A stretch of 64,000 bases of DNA from Acanthosepion pharaonis (taxonomy: Eukaryota; Mollusca; Cephalopoda; Sepiida; Sepiidae): NCBI GenBank assembly GCA_903632075.3, contig CAHIKZ030000388.1, forward strand, positions 189,501 to 253,500. The letters run 5' to 3'. The position numbers and the translations under genes are program-made. How positions within the stretch are numbered: the first letter of the stretch is position 1; each line of letters starts with the position of its first letter. Positions 50,462 to 59,879 of this stretch are shown here, piece by piece. Under the pieces are notes generated by a model. The model did not search any database, was not told the origin of the DNA, and worked only from the letters and a program-made list of their open reading frames with translations.

Positions 50462-50960
50462 TTAAAAGAAAAACAGACCACTTTAAGGTACCATTATAAT
50501 AATTTATTTCACCAGAGTCCTTTTAAAAGGACGCCGGATCATCAGAAATGAAACGAAAAATGAGATTAAAATTGATGGATAGTGTAAGTTTTTGTAATTT
50601 AACAAGGGGTATGAGAGGGATAGTTAAAGAGACATGGTAGAGTATAGGGAGGGGTTAATTTCATATCTCTCTCAAGTGTACTTTATATTGGGGTAGGAGG
50701 AGTGACAAGTATATAATTGGTGTATACGGAATGAATTCCAATAACCAATATATCAAATTCTATCATATAATTTAATAATTATTGGTTAGAATAAATTCTT
50801 TTTTTAATTTTATGATCTGAATAGCTATTATAACATGACTTCATTGTCAGGCTTTTTGAATTTTCCTATACTTGTATTTTGATTGGGCATTCTAGCTTTT
50901 GGAACAATGTTTTCCCCTTGTTGAAGGATCGTTAACTAATTTGAAACTTTTAAAACCATT
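50460..50960. other. No gene recognised
   Basis: Includes CCTTTTAAAAGGACGCCGGA near 50518, a word typical of foldback repeat edges, but ends were not found. Confidence 0.4.
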
Positions 50961-50967
50961 TGTTTTG

Positions 50968-51080
50968 CATTCAACATCATCACTTGATAAGACACCGGGA
51001 GTGTTGAAACAAAATGGCTATTTTTGTAGTGATTTTATAACATGTTTATGTTATAAATTTTCTAAATAAATAATTATATA
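50968..51080. mobile_element. Foldback MITE F1, right half
   Basis: CATTCAACATCATCACTTGA, TAAGACACCGGGAGTGTTGA, GGCTATTTTTGTAGTGATTT and CTAAATAAATAATTATA match 24392-24510. Confidence 0.8.
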
Positions 51081-51085
51081 TATAT

Positions 51086-51411
51086 ATTATAAATTAATTG
51101 ATTTAAAATATGTTTTTTTTTTACACAGTTCTAACCATGTTTCAAAAAATGGAAGCTAAAAGCCACAAATTTAATTTTTGTGATTAAATCAAAGACATTA
51201 GTTCCATTTCATCTTCAAGCTTGATGGAAAATTAAATTCGTGGCTTTTAGCTTCCATTTTGAAACATGGTTAGAACTGTGTAGCTAAAAAAACATATTTT
51301 AAATCAATTAATTTATAATATTAATGCTCTGTAAATTTACATTGAGCACTATTTTGTAAAAATAAAAATATCTCTAAGAACACGGATTATATATCTTGCT
51401 GTTCTTTTTCT

Positions 51412-51430
<19 letters not shown>
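51086..51430. mobile_element. Foldback element F2, full copy
   Basis: Left arm 51086-51165 (ATTATAAATTAATTGATTTA, AACCATGTTTCAAAAAATGG) and right arm 51236-51323 (CTTCCATTTTGAAACATGGT, TTTAAATCAATTAATTTATA) are inverted copies. A conserved 3' unit to 51430 (CTGTAAATTTACATTGAGCA, TAAGAACACGGATTATATAT) follows, then (TA)n. Confidence 0.85.

Positions 51431-51460
<30 letters not shown>
51422..51460. repeat. (TA)n microsatellite
   Basis: TA run between F2 and LINE B. Confidence 0.93.
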
Positions 51461-51464
<4 letters not shown>

Positions 51465-51745
51465 TGATGGTCCCCCTGTACAAGACCCAGGAGCCACTTG
51501 AAGTAGACGGTTACAGAGTAAGAGGTGTAGTTTTATGTGGATATATGGGGGAAATAATGGTTAACACTAGACATGAACAGGTTAAGATTGTAGTGATCAG
51601 AGAAGCACCATCTTCGGACCCAGTTCCACAGAGCAGTAGTTTATGGGAAGAAGCTGCTTGAATGGAACCTACATCTTACCAATTGAAAACGAAGGGAATG
51701 AGGGTTGTTTGCTACAATGTACGTGGCATGGCGGGTTTTAGCTGT
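51465..51745 (-). mobile_element. LINE family B 3' end
   Basis: Reverse complement: GGTCCCCCTGTACAAGACCC, AGGAGCCACTTGAAGTAGAC, GGTTACAGAGTAAGAGGTGT, AGGTTAAGATTGTAGTGATC (DHYNLNL codons), AGTTCCACAGAGCAGTAGTT (ALWN codons). Confidence 0.82.
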
Positions 51746-52175
51746 ATAAACATTTTTTGGGTACCATGCTAGTATTTGATAATACACTTAAATAATTATC
51801 AAATTTATATACATTGATAGTGAATTTAATCCTGTGCAGAGCCTTGAAAGTTTACGTCTTGGTATCTGATAAATAATAAAAAAAGAATAACCTTGTTATA
51901 TTAAAAGCGACATCAGTGTTTGGACATAATTCAAGCTGTGACAAGCATATGCCAAAACTAGTGAATGTTTAACCTTTATTGTTATTAAAAAGCAAATGTT
52001 TTGTGCTAATTAAATTATTAATGAACTTTTCAATAGTAATTTTACTTGTAAAAGATTGATTGATTGATTCACTTTCTACAGTTCATCAACCCTCTTCATA
52101 TTAATTAAAGCCAGATATTATTTTTAGAGTGTAAGGATTTTTTTGGATACAATAATGATTTAGTGATACAAGTTC
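51746..52175. other. No gene recognised
   Basis: AT-rich; GATTGATTGATTGATTC near 52050. Confidence 0.45.
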
Positions 52176-52179
52176 TACT

Positions 52180-52435
52180 AATTAACCCATAGCTGGGAGA
52201 GAAGAGGTGGATTCATCCAAGGATATCTGCACATAATTGAATATAATGAACCTGACTGAAATTGAAACTGGGTTTTCTGATGAACCATTCTGAGCCATTA
52301 TCCATTACACCCACAATTTCAAGCTTACAGTACCTGTTAAGCATTCACCCATCTAGGTACTGAACAGGCTTGATGTTGCTTAACTTCAGTGATGAACCGG
52401 TGTTTCAGCATGATGTGGTTGTAAAACCAACTTGT
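52180..52435 (-). mobile_element. 5S-rRNA/tRNA-headed SINE S2, full layout
   Basis: Minus strand, 5' to 3': 5S-like head (52320-52435: CCACATCATGCTGAAACACC, ACTGAAGTTAAGCAACATCA, AGCCTGTTCAGTACCTAGAT, GGGTGAATGCTTAACAGGTA, CTGTAAGCTT), a tRNA-like block (GGTGTAATGGATAATGGCTC), then TCCACCTCTTCTCTCCCAGC and TATGGGTTAATTAG. AGTACCTAGATGGGTGA matches 5S AGTACTTGGATGGGAGA and GTTAAGCAACAT matches 5S GCTAAGCAGGGT. Confidence 0.82.
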
Positions 52436-52715
52436 TTTAGTATTTTGCATGAATTTAGAAAATTCTATACAATGGTCCCCACATTATCTGTAGTTTTGTG
52501 CTGGATTATTTCATTTACCTGCAGACAATGTCTAAAATAAGCAATTCCGAAATCTTATTAAATAATGGTCTCAAAGCACAAAAGTCATAATGCTAGAAAT
52601 TCAGAATGGCCAAAGAGAAGTTGTAAAGTGTTTCTGCTAAATGAAAAGGTTAAAGTTCTTCACTTGATAAACAAAGAAAAAAAATCTATGTTGAGGTTAA
52701 GATGTATATTAAGAA
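52436..52715. other. No gene recognised
   Basis: Nothing recognised. Confidence 0.4.
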
Positions 52716-52719
52716 AAAA

Positions 52720-53350
52720 CATCTATCCACAACTTCCTATCTCATGTAGCTATTAATTTTTCTCCATTGAGTAAGGCTCTTCTCCTTATTCTGCCATCCA
52801 TTCACACAAGCTTGTCAGGCTTTCTACTTTCTCCTATCTTGCTTACCCCCAATATGTCCAGTGAGAGTTAAGTTGCCCAATTCCTCTTCTTTATTTTGTC
52901 CAAGCAATTTCAGCTATCTTTTCCTGATTCCAAGTAGAAGTGTTTTTTCTGTTGCCATTTTAAGACTTGCCCTCAATATGCCCTTTGAAGGTTAAGTTTT
53001 CCAAGCCCTCCTTCCTCATTATGTGTCCAAGGAATTTCAGCTTTCTTTTCCTGATTCTGAGTAGAAGTATTCTTTCTGTTGCCATTTTAAGACTTGCTCT
53101 CAATATGCTCTTTGAGTGTTAAGTTTTCCAAGCCCTCCTTCCGCATTATGTGTCCAAGGAATTTCAGCCATCTTTTCCTGATTCTGAGTAGAAGTGTCCT
53201 TTCTGTTACCATTTTAAGACTTGCCCTCAATATGCCTTTTCAGTGTTAAGTTTTCCAAGCCCTCCTTTCTCATTATGGGCCCAAGGGATTTCAGCTTTCT
53301 CTTCCTGATTCTGAGTAGAAGTGTTCTTTCTGTTGCCATTTTCTTTAAAC
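52720..53350 (-). mobile_element. LINE family A 3' end with 127-bp tandem units x 4
   Basis: Minus strand: units containing GGCAACAGAAAGAACACTTC, TACTCAGAATCAGGAAxAG, GAAATTCCTTGGxCxCATAA, GAGGAAGGAGGGCTTGGAAA and AACTTAACxCTCAAAGGGCA. Landmarks 52877, 53001, 53128 and 53255 give spacings of 124, 127 and 127. Each unit encodes the RTLLLRIRKRxLKFLGHIMR, KEGLENLTLKGHIEGK block. A single terminal block follows near 52730. The same unit with the same junction is at 60.4-60.95 kb on the plus strand. Confidence 0.88.
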
Positions 53351-53569
53351 AATATATTGTTATAATTATCCTATTTTCTTATTTGTTATTGTTCTTAATC
53401 TATTATTTTGCCTGATAACATCTATGGTAACAACAAATCTTCTATTCAGGACATGACTTTTATTACAATCTATTGTTATAATTGTTCTATTTTATTGTTA
53501 GTTATTGTTGTTAATATCTTATTGAGCCTTATAAGATGTTGAAGAGTAAGCGTTCTCAAAGCAAATTTG

Positions 53570-53965
53570 TGGCTTTCACAACACAAATAAAGAAAATCAC
53601 TTGTAACGCGTCAGGAAAATAACTCACGAATGCCGTAGCCAAAACTGCCCGAATTTTCCTTCCCCGAGTTGAAAACACCAACTGCTTTTATCGGCAGAAC
53701 CTATTTTTTCCATTCGTTGACAGCTGGGATAGGATGCTCCGTAATTTGCATATTAATATCCTCTTATAGCGACTACTGCGACGGACTTGTTTCTTTTTTC
53801 GTCATAGAATACGCGCTGTCGCTTGGGTTGACGAGGTAAGTCGCTATAAGAGTTTTGCTGACTACTTTTTGGCAATCCATCCCCGGCAGATCGCACACAA
53901 AACACGAACTTTTTTCCGGGGTATTTGATTATCTCGTTCACTACAGATGTTAGGCTTGCCAAATT
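53570..53965. other. Unidentified GC-richer block
   Basis: About 400 bp with many CG dinucleotides (ATGCCGTAGCC, CCTTCCCCGAGTTG, TTATCGGCAGAACC, TAGCGACTACTGCGACGGAC). A 69-codon minus-strand open stretch (53753-53962) starts MASLTSVVNEII and ends VAVVAIRGY, rich in R/K/Q. TCGCTATAAGAG and CTCTTATAGCGA at about 53764 and 53842 are inverted copies. Possibly an element or old exon; no match to any family I know. Confidence 0.4.
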
Positions 53966-54745
53966 TTTAAATTTAAGAAATGCTCATAAATATTCATCAA
54001 GCTAACTGAGAAGTCTACCTAAATTACAGAGGATTCTAAGTTTGGTTTGGTTTGTTTAATGGCATATCAACCCCTTATGGGTCATTTATAGCTTAAATTT
54101 AATTCGGTGGGGAGCTTTGGTAATTTTTTTTTTCAAAAACTTATTGCTGTTTTTTTGTTTTTTTTACTGTGAAAATGTATTATTGGTATTCATACTACAA
54201 TAATCTATTTTTATATTTTCATGTTTTGACTCCAGTTTGGGGGTTCACTAGTTGCCCATAGCCGGGAACCTAACAGGTGCTACTACCATGAGTCAGAGTG
54301 GACTTGGGAACAATGACAATTAAAATGTGGTCCCATGTTCCTCAAATCCTCCTAATCAGGTGCCTTGGAGGATGCTAAGTGATGTAATTTAATATCTAAT
54401 AAACAAAATTGAGTAAATGATGATGTTGAATTTTTATAATGCAATTAATATTTTAATTAATTTAGTTAGGGATTAATTTAGGTATTATATATTTTAAATA
54501 AAAGAAGGTTGTGCATTTAGCCAGTTTCTTTTAATTTTTTAATATTTTTATAGTCATATATGTTGACTTGGGAAAAGAGTAATTCTTTCAGAAATTCAAA
54601 AAAAACATAAGGTCATTTAAACGCTTTTGTTTATTAGACATTAAATTATGTCACTTAGCATCCTCCATAGTTTACTTAAACTTTTCAGTTAACCTGATTA
54701 ATATTTATGAGCATTTCTTAAATTTAAAAATTTTGAAAAACAGAA
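53958..54745. mobile_element. Foldback element F7, left arm split by an insertion
   Basis: Left arm in two parts, 53958-54035 (AAATTTTTAAATTTAAGAAA, TGCTCATAAATATTCATCAA) and 54362-54425 (TGGAGGATGCTAAGTGATGT, AATTTAATATCTAATAAACA). The right arm 54605-54745 is their continuous inverted copy (TGTTTATTAGACATTAAATT, ATGTCACTTAGCATCCTCCA-like, AACCTGATTAATATTTATGA). The material between the two left pieces is an inserted repeat. Confidence 0.78.
54036..54361. mobile_element. TTTGG-motif repeat inserted in F7
   Basis: GTTTGGTTTGGTTTGTTTAA, TGGCATATCAACCCCTTATG, GGGTTCACTAGTTGCCCATA, up to CCTCCTAATCAGGTGCCT. The start is shared with 45978 and (inverted) 41790. About 325 bp. Confidence 0.6.
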
Positions 54746-54765
54746 TATTTACTTTTGTTGATAAA

Positions 54766-54870
54766 TACTTGTTGCAAAATAAAATCCTTACATTTGCCTT
54801 GATAAAGTCCATCAGAAGATGAAATGTGTTGGCTAATATAAGTTTTTTTTTTGTCTCTCTCTTCCTATAT
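54766..54870 (+). mobile_element. Dispersed repeat R8, copy 3
   Basis: AATACTTGTTGCAAAATAAA, TTGCCTTGATAAAGTCCATC, AGAAGATGAAATGTGTTGGC. Confidence 0.8.
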
Positions 54871-55125
54871 ATTTATAATAAAACTATAATAAAAAGACAA
54901 AATACCAGGAATTTCAAAGATAATGTGCAACAAAATATTGTTAACAGAGAAACATGTAATTGTAGAGATAAAGTTAAATGTCCACTAGATGGAGAAACAT
55001 CTTGGATATGGCCATAAAGATGAAAACAAAAGTCCGAACAATGTAAATAATGTAAATGAGATTCTTACAATATAAAAATATTTTCTACCTTTAAATAATC
55101 TGCAAAGGGTTAATAAGCTATAAGA
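54871..55125. other. No gene recognised
   Basis: Nothing recognised; a 63-codon open stretch at 54826-55017 lacks motifs. Confidence 0.4.
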
Positions 55126-55129
55126 AAAT

Positions 55130-56240
55130 GAATCAATCAATCTGTCCTTTGAGTATCAGATTTTCCAATTCCTCTTTTCTCATTATATGCTTTAGAAATT
55201 TAAACTCTCTCTTCCAGATGTTAAGTATAAGGGTTTTTTTCTCCATTTTCTTAAAAATTTTGTCATGGCTCACAAGTGCAGCCATAGTATCTTCAGCATC
55301 CTCCTGTAGAACCACATTCCTTTGCTTTAATCCTCTTCTTCATCAGGGAGCTGATTGTCCAGCATTCACAGAAACAAAATTTTCTTGTTTCTTAATATTT
55401 TGTTTAGTTTTTTTTTTTTTTTTTACAATCCTACACAGTCCCTGTCCTGCCATCCATTTACACAAGCTCTAGGTAGATGACCATGGCTCTCCACAACTTC
55501 CTATCCTTTATAGCTCTGAGTAATATTTGTTTCTTTACTATCCTTCCCACTCCCAGTTCTGCCATCAATTTACACAAGCTCTAGGTAGATAATCATGGCT
55601 CTCCACAACTTCCTATCCTTCATAGCTCTGAGTAATATTTGTTTCTTTACTATCCTTTCCACTCCCAGTTCTGCCATTCATTTACACAAGCCCTAGGTAG
55701 ATGATCATGGCTCTCCACAACTTCCTATCCTTCATAGCTCTGAGTAATATTTGTTTCTTTACTATCCTTCCCACTCCCAGTTCTGCCATCAATTTACACA
55801 AGCCCTAGGTAGATGATCATGGCTCTCCACAACTTCCTATCCTTCATAGCTCTGAGCAGTATTTGTTTCTTTACTATCCTTCCCACTCCGTTCTGTCATT
55901 CATTTACATAAACTTGTAAGATAGATTACTTGCTGTTTTCCTACTATCTACCTTGCTTTCCGTATGTCCTGTGAGTATCAAATTCTCCACACCCTCCTCA
56001 TTATGTGCCATTGTAATTTCAACCCTCTCTTTCTAATGCTAAGTATAAATGTCTTTTTTGCTTCCAGGTTCCATAAAACTTTTTTGTTATTCACATGTAT
56101 TGTTCATGACATTCTCAGCACCCTTCACAAGCACATTTCTGTTGTCTCAAGTTTCCTCTTCATCTGTGAGGAGATTGTCCAGCATTCACTGTCATATAGA
56201 AGAACTGATATCATGTAATAGTTCAGTATTCTTTTCTTTG
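55130..56240 (-). mobile_element. LINE family A pieces including a 112-bp tandem array
   Basis: Minus strand. 55910-56240: YYMISVLLYDSEC-like, RLETTEMCL, and the IMRRVWRI block. 55440-55905: four 112-bp tandem units. 55130-55330: MVLQEDAEDTMAALVSHDKI, KMEKKTLILNIWKREFKFLK, HIMRKEELENLILKGQID. Order is rearranged relative to a normal element, so these are at least two overlapping copies. Confidence 0.8.
55440..55905 (-). repeat. 112-bp tandem array from LINE family A (4 copies)
   Basis: AGGTAGATxATCATGGCTCT, CCACAACTTCCTATCCTTxA, TAGCTCTGAGTAATATTTGT, TTCTTTACTATCCTTxCCAC, CAGTTCTGCCATxxATTTAC. Landmarks 55471, 55583, 55695, 55807, spacing exactly 112. The junction lies inside the coding part and differs from the one in the 145-bp array. 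Confidence 0.95.
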
Positions 56241-56960
56241 TTAGCTAATCAATAATAATTTCACTCCACTCTCAGACAATTTCAGCAAAGTAGGCTTCAA
56301 AAGATTTATTAAAACAATAATCTTAAATAAGGCAGAAATACTAATTGGTCAATTGTGTGTATTTTTTTAATGAAGACTAATTAAAATTTGCAATTAAGTT
56401 TTATTAGGAAATTGCTTCTATTCTTTGTTAATAGAAACAACATAGGCTTGCGGCTATGAATAAATATTCTCACAAATACTTCAGAAGATCTCTGAACTCA
56501 TATTTTTAGATTAATCGTCTGTATTAACATTTTTAGAATAATGGCTTTAGTAAGTGCCAGCTGTTGGCTTTATTGTTTTTATAGACAAAATAGTTTTCAT
56601 AAGCATCTAATAGTGATTTAGGTTTATGGCCATATCATGTTGAAACATTGGTTCCCTTGTGTTTTACTCAAACATCATCTTGACTGTGTCTAGCTCACAC
56701 TTGTCCAAAAGAAAACACCTCCACATTTAACGAAAAGAAAACAACACTGCTCAGAGATTTGGCAAAAAGGCAGTAGACCTCCCACTCAATGAAACAGGAT
56801 GCACAGCAGTATATAACAAGAGAATAAAAAAAAAAGTAACATCTGCGAAAAGAAACTTTAATATCCAGTGCAGAGATTTGTGCAATAGACCTAGCACTTA
56901 ACTTTATACATAAATGAAAAAATAATATGTAATATTCTGATTCCCTCTCCATTATAATAG
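56241..56960. other. No gene recognised
   Basis: AT-rich; a 93-codon minus-strand open stretch at 56695-56976 (hydrophobic, Tyr/Phe/Cys-rich) lacks known motifs. Confidence 0.45.
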
Positions 56961-56975
56961 CAGTAAAAAGGTTCA

Positions 56976-57216
56976 TGATATTGAGTCACCCCCCCCCCCA
57001 CGAGAGTGTCATGTGGCACAAGGCCATTTTAACGTGGGCATTCCGAGCCCGTGGGCTCGGCCAAAAGAATGCCCATTGAACCCGTATAAACGGGTTCAGG
57101 GCCGGTTTACCTCCCCGAAAGAACTCCGCCCTTTGGCGTAGCCTCCTTCAGGTTCCTCCCGTCCGTAGGTAGAGAGTTCAACTGAGCAGTCGGTTCAAAA
57201 GTGAACTACTGAAAAA
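56976..57216 (-). mobile_element. GC-rich SINE S7 with 15-bp target-site duplication
   Basis: CAGTAAAAAGGTTCA is exactly repeated at 56961-56975 and 57217-57231, bounding 241 bp. Hairpins on the minus strand: GAACCCGT-TTAT-ACGGGTTC (perfect) and CCGAGCC-CACG-GGCTCGG (perfect), plus AGGAGGCTACGCC...GGGCGGAG. The low-coordinate end has a C-run, the complement of a G-run 3' tail. Inserted directly in front of an S2 SINE. Confidence 0.92.
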
Positions 57217-57227
57217 CAGTAAAAAGG

Positions 57228-57500
57228 TTCACAGCCACATCATGCTGAAACATTGGTTCCCAGACAATAACTGAAGTTAAGCAACATTGAACCAGGTCAG
57301 TACCTAGATTGGTAACCACCAGATGCTGTAAGCTTGGATGTATGGGTGGTGTAACAGATTGTTAATTAGAGTGTCAACTTCAAATTCTAGTTGGATTCAT
57401 TATATTCACTTCTGTGTAAATACCATTGGGAAAGGTATGAATCCACCTCTTCTCCTCCAGCTATGGGTTAATTATTAAGGCTTGTATCACTTCACCATTA
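57228..57500 (+). mobile_element. 5S-rRNA/tRNA-headed SINE S2, full layout
   Basis: 5S-like head: CACATCATGCTGAAACATTG, ACTGAAGTTAAGCAACATTG, AACCAGGTCAGTACCTAGAT, TGGTAACCACCAGATGCTGT, AAGCTT. Then GGTGGTGTAACAGATTGTTA, the ACCATTGGGAAAGGTATGAA block, TCCACCTCTTCTCCTCCAGC and TATGGGTTAATTA. Order agrees with 52180-52435. Confidence 0.82.
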
Positions 57501-57755
57501 TTATCTCAAAAAAAATTGTTACAATAAAAATATTTTCTGGCTTTAAATAACCTGCAAAAGGTTGATAAGCAGTTGAAAATGAATCAGCTAAGCAACTAAT
57601 AGTGATTTAAGTCTAAAAATTTTTCATATAGAGAATATGTGTAAAAGAGCAATATGAAAAACAGAAAAAAGAAAAACTTATCTTAGCTGACGGATTTTAT
57701 CCTCTGAGGCAATTTTTCAAGGCAAATGTTGATTTAATGCAAGTAATTTAATTGT
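57501..57755. other. No gene recognised
   Basis: Nothing recognised. Confidence 0.4.
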
Positions 57756-57762
57756 AACTTTG

Positions 57763-57868
57763 ATGTGGCACAAAGCCAAAAGTATAGAGCCCCCAGTGAG
57801 GATCAAACTCACTATTCAGTCTAGTGAGACAAACTTGCTAACAATTACACAATGTTGAAGTGCCTATA
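57763..57868 (-). mobile_element. tRNA-derived SINE S5
   Basis: Minus strand: GTGTAATTGTTAGCAAGTTT, GAGTTTGATCCTCACTGGGG, then CTTTTGGCTTTGTGCCACAT. Confidence 0.78.
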
Positions 57869-57877
57869 ATCATCTTA

Positions 57878-58023
57878 TATATATATATATATATATGGGG
57901 GGGGCGTTTTCTTGAAAAACTGAAAATTAAAACTGTGACATGAAACAGCTCAATCATTTATTTTTTTATCAGTATGCTTCTTATATCTGAAGATCATATT
58001 GAGGTGTGAAACTGACACCCCAT

Positions 58024-58070
<47 letters not shown>
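57878..58070. repeat. (TA)n, G-run, (TG)n(TA)n
   Basis: TA run to 57896, eight G at 57897-57904, then TGTGTGTGTG and a TA run at 58034-58070. The AT-rich piece between is unclassified. Confidence 0.88.
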
Positions 58071-58072
<2 letters not shown>

Positions 58073-58603
58073 CAGTTATTGATCAGAGTTGAATTAGACC
58101 AGGAAACAGTTGTATTAAAAAGTGCTCAATACATGTATAAACAAAATAAAAATTTAACATACAGAGCTATTAAGCTTAAAAAATTAGAAAATCAGCCAAT
58201 CACACTACCTTGGTTTCAACCTTTCAGTATCTTCAGGCAATTTGGCCCAAATCTACAGTTCTCTTGTTCCCTAGATATAACACCAAAGGACTTTTTCTTG
58301 TGGGGCTATATGAAAAGTATCATGTACTGTACTAAAGCAAATGACTTGGATGAGCTTAAGCAAAGAATAATGGCCACTATTATGACTATTGATAAAAGCA
58401 TGTTTAAAAGGACATAGAGAGAAACTGAATATTGCTTAGGTGTCCTTCGTTCAATGAATGGGGCCCATATAGAAATTTATTAACTATTTATATATAAATT
58501 TCACTATTTACTTCATATTATGTAAACATTTCTACAGTAACTAGTTTTCAATATAATTTTAATAACATTTTTCTCTTTGTCTAATGACTTTAGGAACATC
58601 TTG
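58073..58603 (+). mobile_element. Tc1/mariner-like transposase 3' half, 5' truncated
   Basis: Plus strand, 112-codon open stretch ending in SLDITPKDFFLWGYMKSIMY, CTKANDLDELKQRIMATIMT, IDKSMFKRT, then out of frame REIEYCLGVLRSMNGAHIEIY-like. This is the C-terminal DDE region (TPxDFFLWGYxK motif) of IS630/Tc1/mariner-type transposases common in animals. The right inverted end GACTTTAGGAACATCTTG meets TA at 58604. Left end lost in the (TA)n. Confidence 0.82.
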
Positions 58604-58610
58604 TATATGT

Positions 58611-58698
58611 ATGTATATTACATTTTATATATGTAATATTATGTATATTACATTTTATATATGTAATATTATGTATATTACATTTTATATATGTAATA
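58611..58698. repeat. 30-bp tandem repeat x 3, internally palindromic
   Basis: ATTACATTTTATATATGTAA followed by TATTATGTAT at 58621, 58651 and 58681. Confidence 0.95.
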
Positions 58699-58840
58699 AC
58701 TAGTAATGGTTGTCATATCTCTTTGGGCATAAGATGATTAAAGTGAATTAACTGAATAAAATCATGTAAAAATAACACTGGGCATAAAATTGATTAATCT
58801 AGGATTATTGGCTCTAAAGTTACATATTTATTTATTTTTT

Positions 58841-58849
<9 letters not shown>

Positions 58850-58895
<46 letters not shown>
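58850..58895. repeat. (TA)n microsatellite
   Basis: About 22 TA units after CACACACA. Confidence 0.95.
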
Positions 58896-58902
<7 letters not shown>

Positions 58903-59009
58903 AAGAGAGAAACCACAACATTTTTGGTTGTAATGTGGATTTTTAAAAAAAAATATATTATGCTTTATTTTCCATAATTTTGCCACATGTGTTTCTGGTC
59001 TTGCAACCT

Positions 59010-59018
59010 AATATATAC

Positions 59019-59050
<32 letters not shown>

Positions 59051-59056
59051 ATATAA
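59010..59056. repeat. (TA)n(TG)n tract
   Basis: TATATACATATATATG then TG x 12 and TATATA. Confidence 0.93.
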
Positions 59057-59119
59057 AAAAACTTTCATGATTTTTCCCTAAAATTGTTTTTGATATATAA
59101 AATTTCATATATTGTTTTC

Positions 59120-59380
59120 CCAAAGAATTAATGGATTTATTTTTAATCTGACATTTTTATTGCTTCAAATGTTACAATATTGGACACTCATATTTGAAAT
59201 AAGTGCTCCATTTTTCTCATAAACATTATCCATTATGTCTATGTCTACTGGTGTAAAATTTTCATGCATGTACAGGAAGGATGGTACGATCACCCAGCCA
59301 AAGTAATTTGCCCACACAGCATTAATTTTGGCAGGAAAAAATAAAGTCGGTTACTTTTTGAATGCACCTTGTATATAACG
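59120..59380. mobile_element. Second copy of the 22.6 kb element, left end only, and mariner-like end
   Basis: AAAGAATTAATGGATTTATT, TTTAATCTGACATTTTTATT and GGACACTCATATTTGAAATA match 22588-22662. GGTTACTTTTTGAATGCACC then TTGTATA at 59350-59376 looks like a Tc1/mariner right end. Confidence 0.55.
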
Positions 59381-59711
59381 CTTAAACGAAAAAGCATGTA
59401 TCAAATATTTATGCATACTGTTAATTTTTATATGTGTATTAAATATTTTATACCCACATCAGTATATCATACAAGCTTGTAAATCAGGGTTTTTGTCATG
59501 GGTACTGTCATTAACTCATTATTAATACTGTGGGGCATTTGAATATTCAACTGAATGTTTTTCCTTAATATTTTGCAAGTGGCTAGTCAGATTTTAATGA
59601 ATTAAAATGCTTCTTTCAAATAACTACAAGAAGCTTCTAGCTTTAGTCATAATATTTGTTTGAATTACAAGCAGTTTTATTTGTTTAGAGATGCAGAAGT
59701 ATTCCATAATA

Positions 59712-59834
59712 CAGACTGCAGCAGAAATACCTCCAAGAAATACCACCCACATAGTGGTACAACATTAGTTACATGGATACACCATTGCTACTAATATCTC
59801 ACTATTACACGAGAGGTATTTCTGCAGCACCCTG
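59712..59834. mobile_element. Mariner-type MITE (123 bp) with TA duplication
   Basis: Ends CAGACTGCAGCAGAAATACC and GGTATTTCTGCAGCACCCTG (complement CAGGGTGCTGCAGAAATACC), 17 of 20 alike. Flanked by TA at 59710-59711 and 59835-59836. No coding. Confidence 0.88.
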
Positions 59835-59879
59835 TACTAATAAAGTCATTTTTCTATTATGTTCAGATTTTCAGACCCC

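Noticed and set aside
52320..57345. Functional 5S rRNA genes
   Set aside because: Only the head resembles 5S; many substitutions, and all copies are joined to SINE bodies.
58079..58417. Intact host gene of 112 codons
   Set aside because: The C-terminal half is a degenerate DDE transposase tail with the TPxDFFLWGY motif; 5' part is missing and the frame shifts afterwards.
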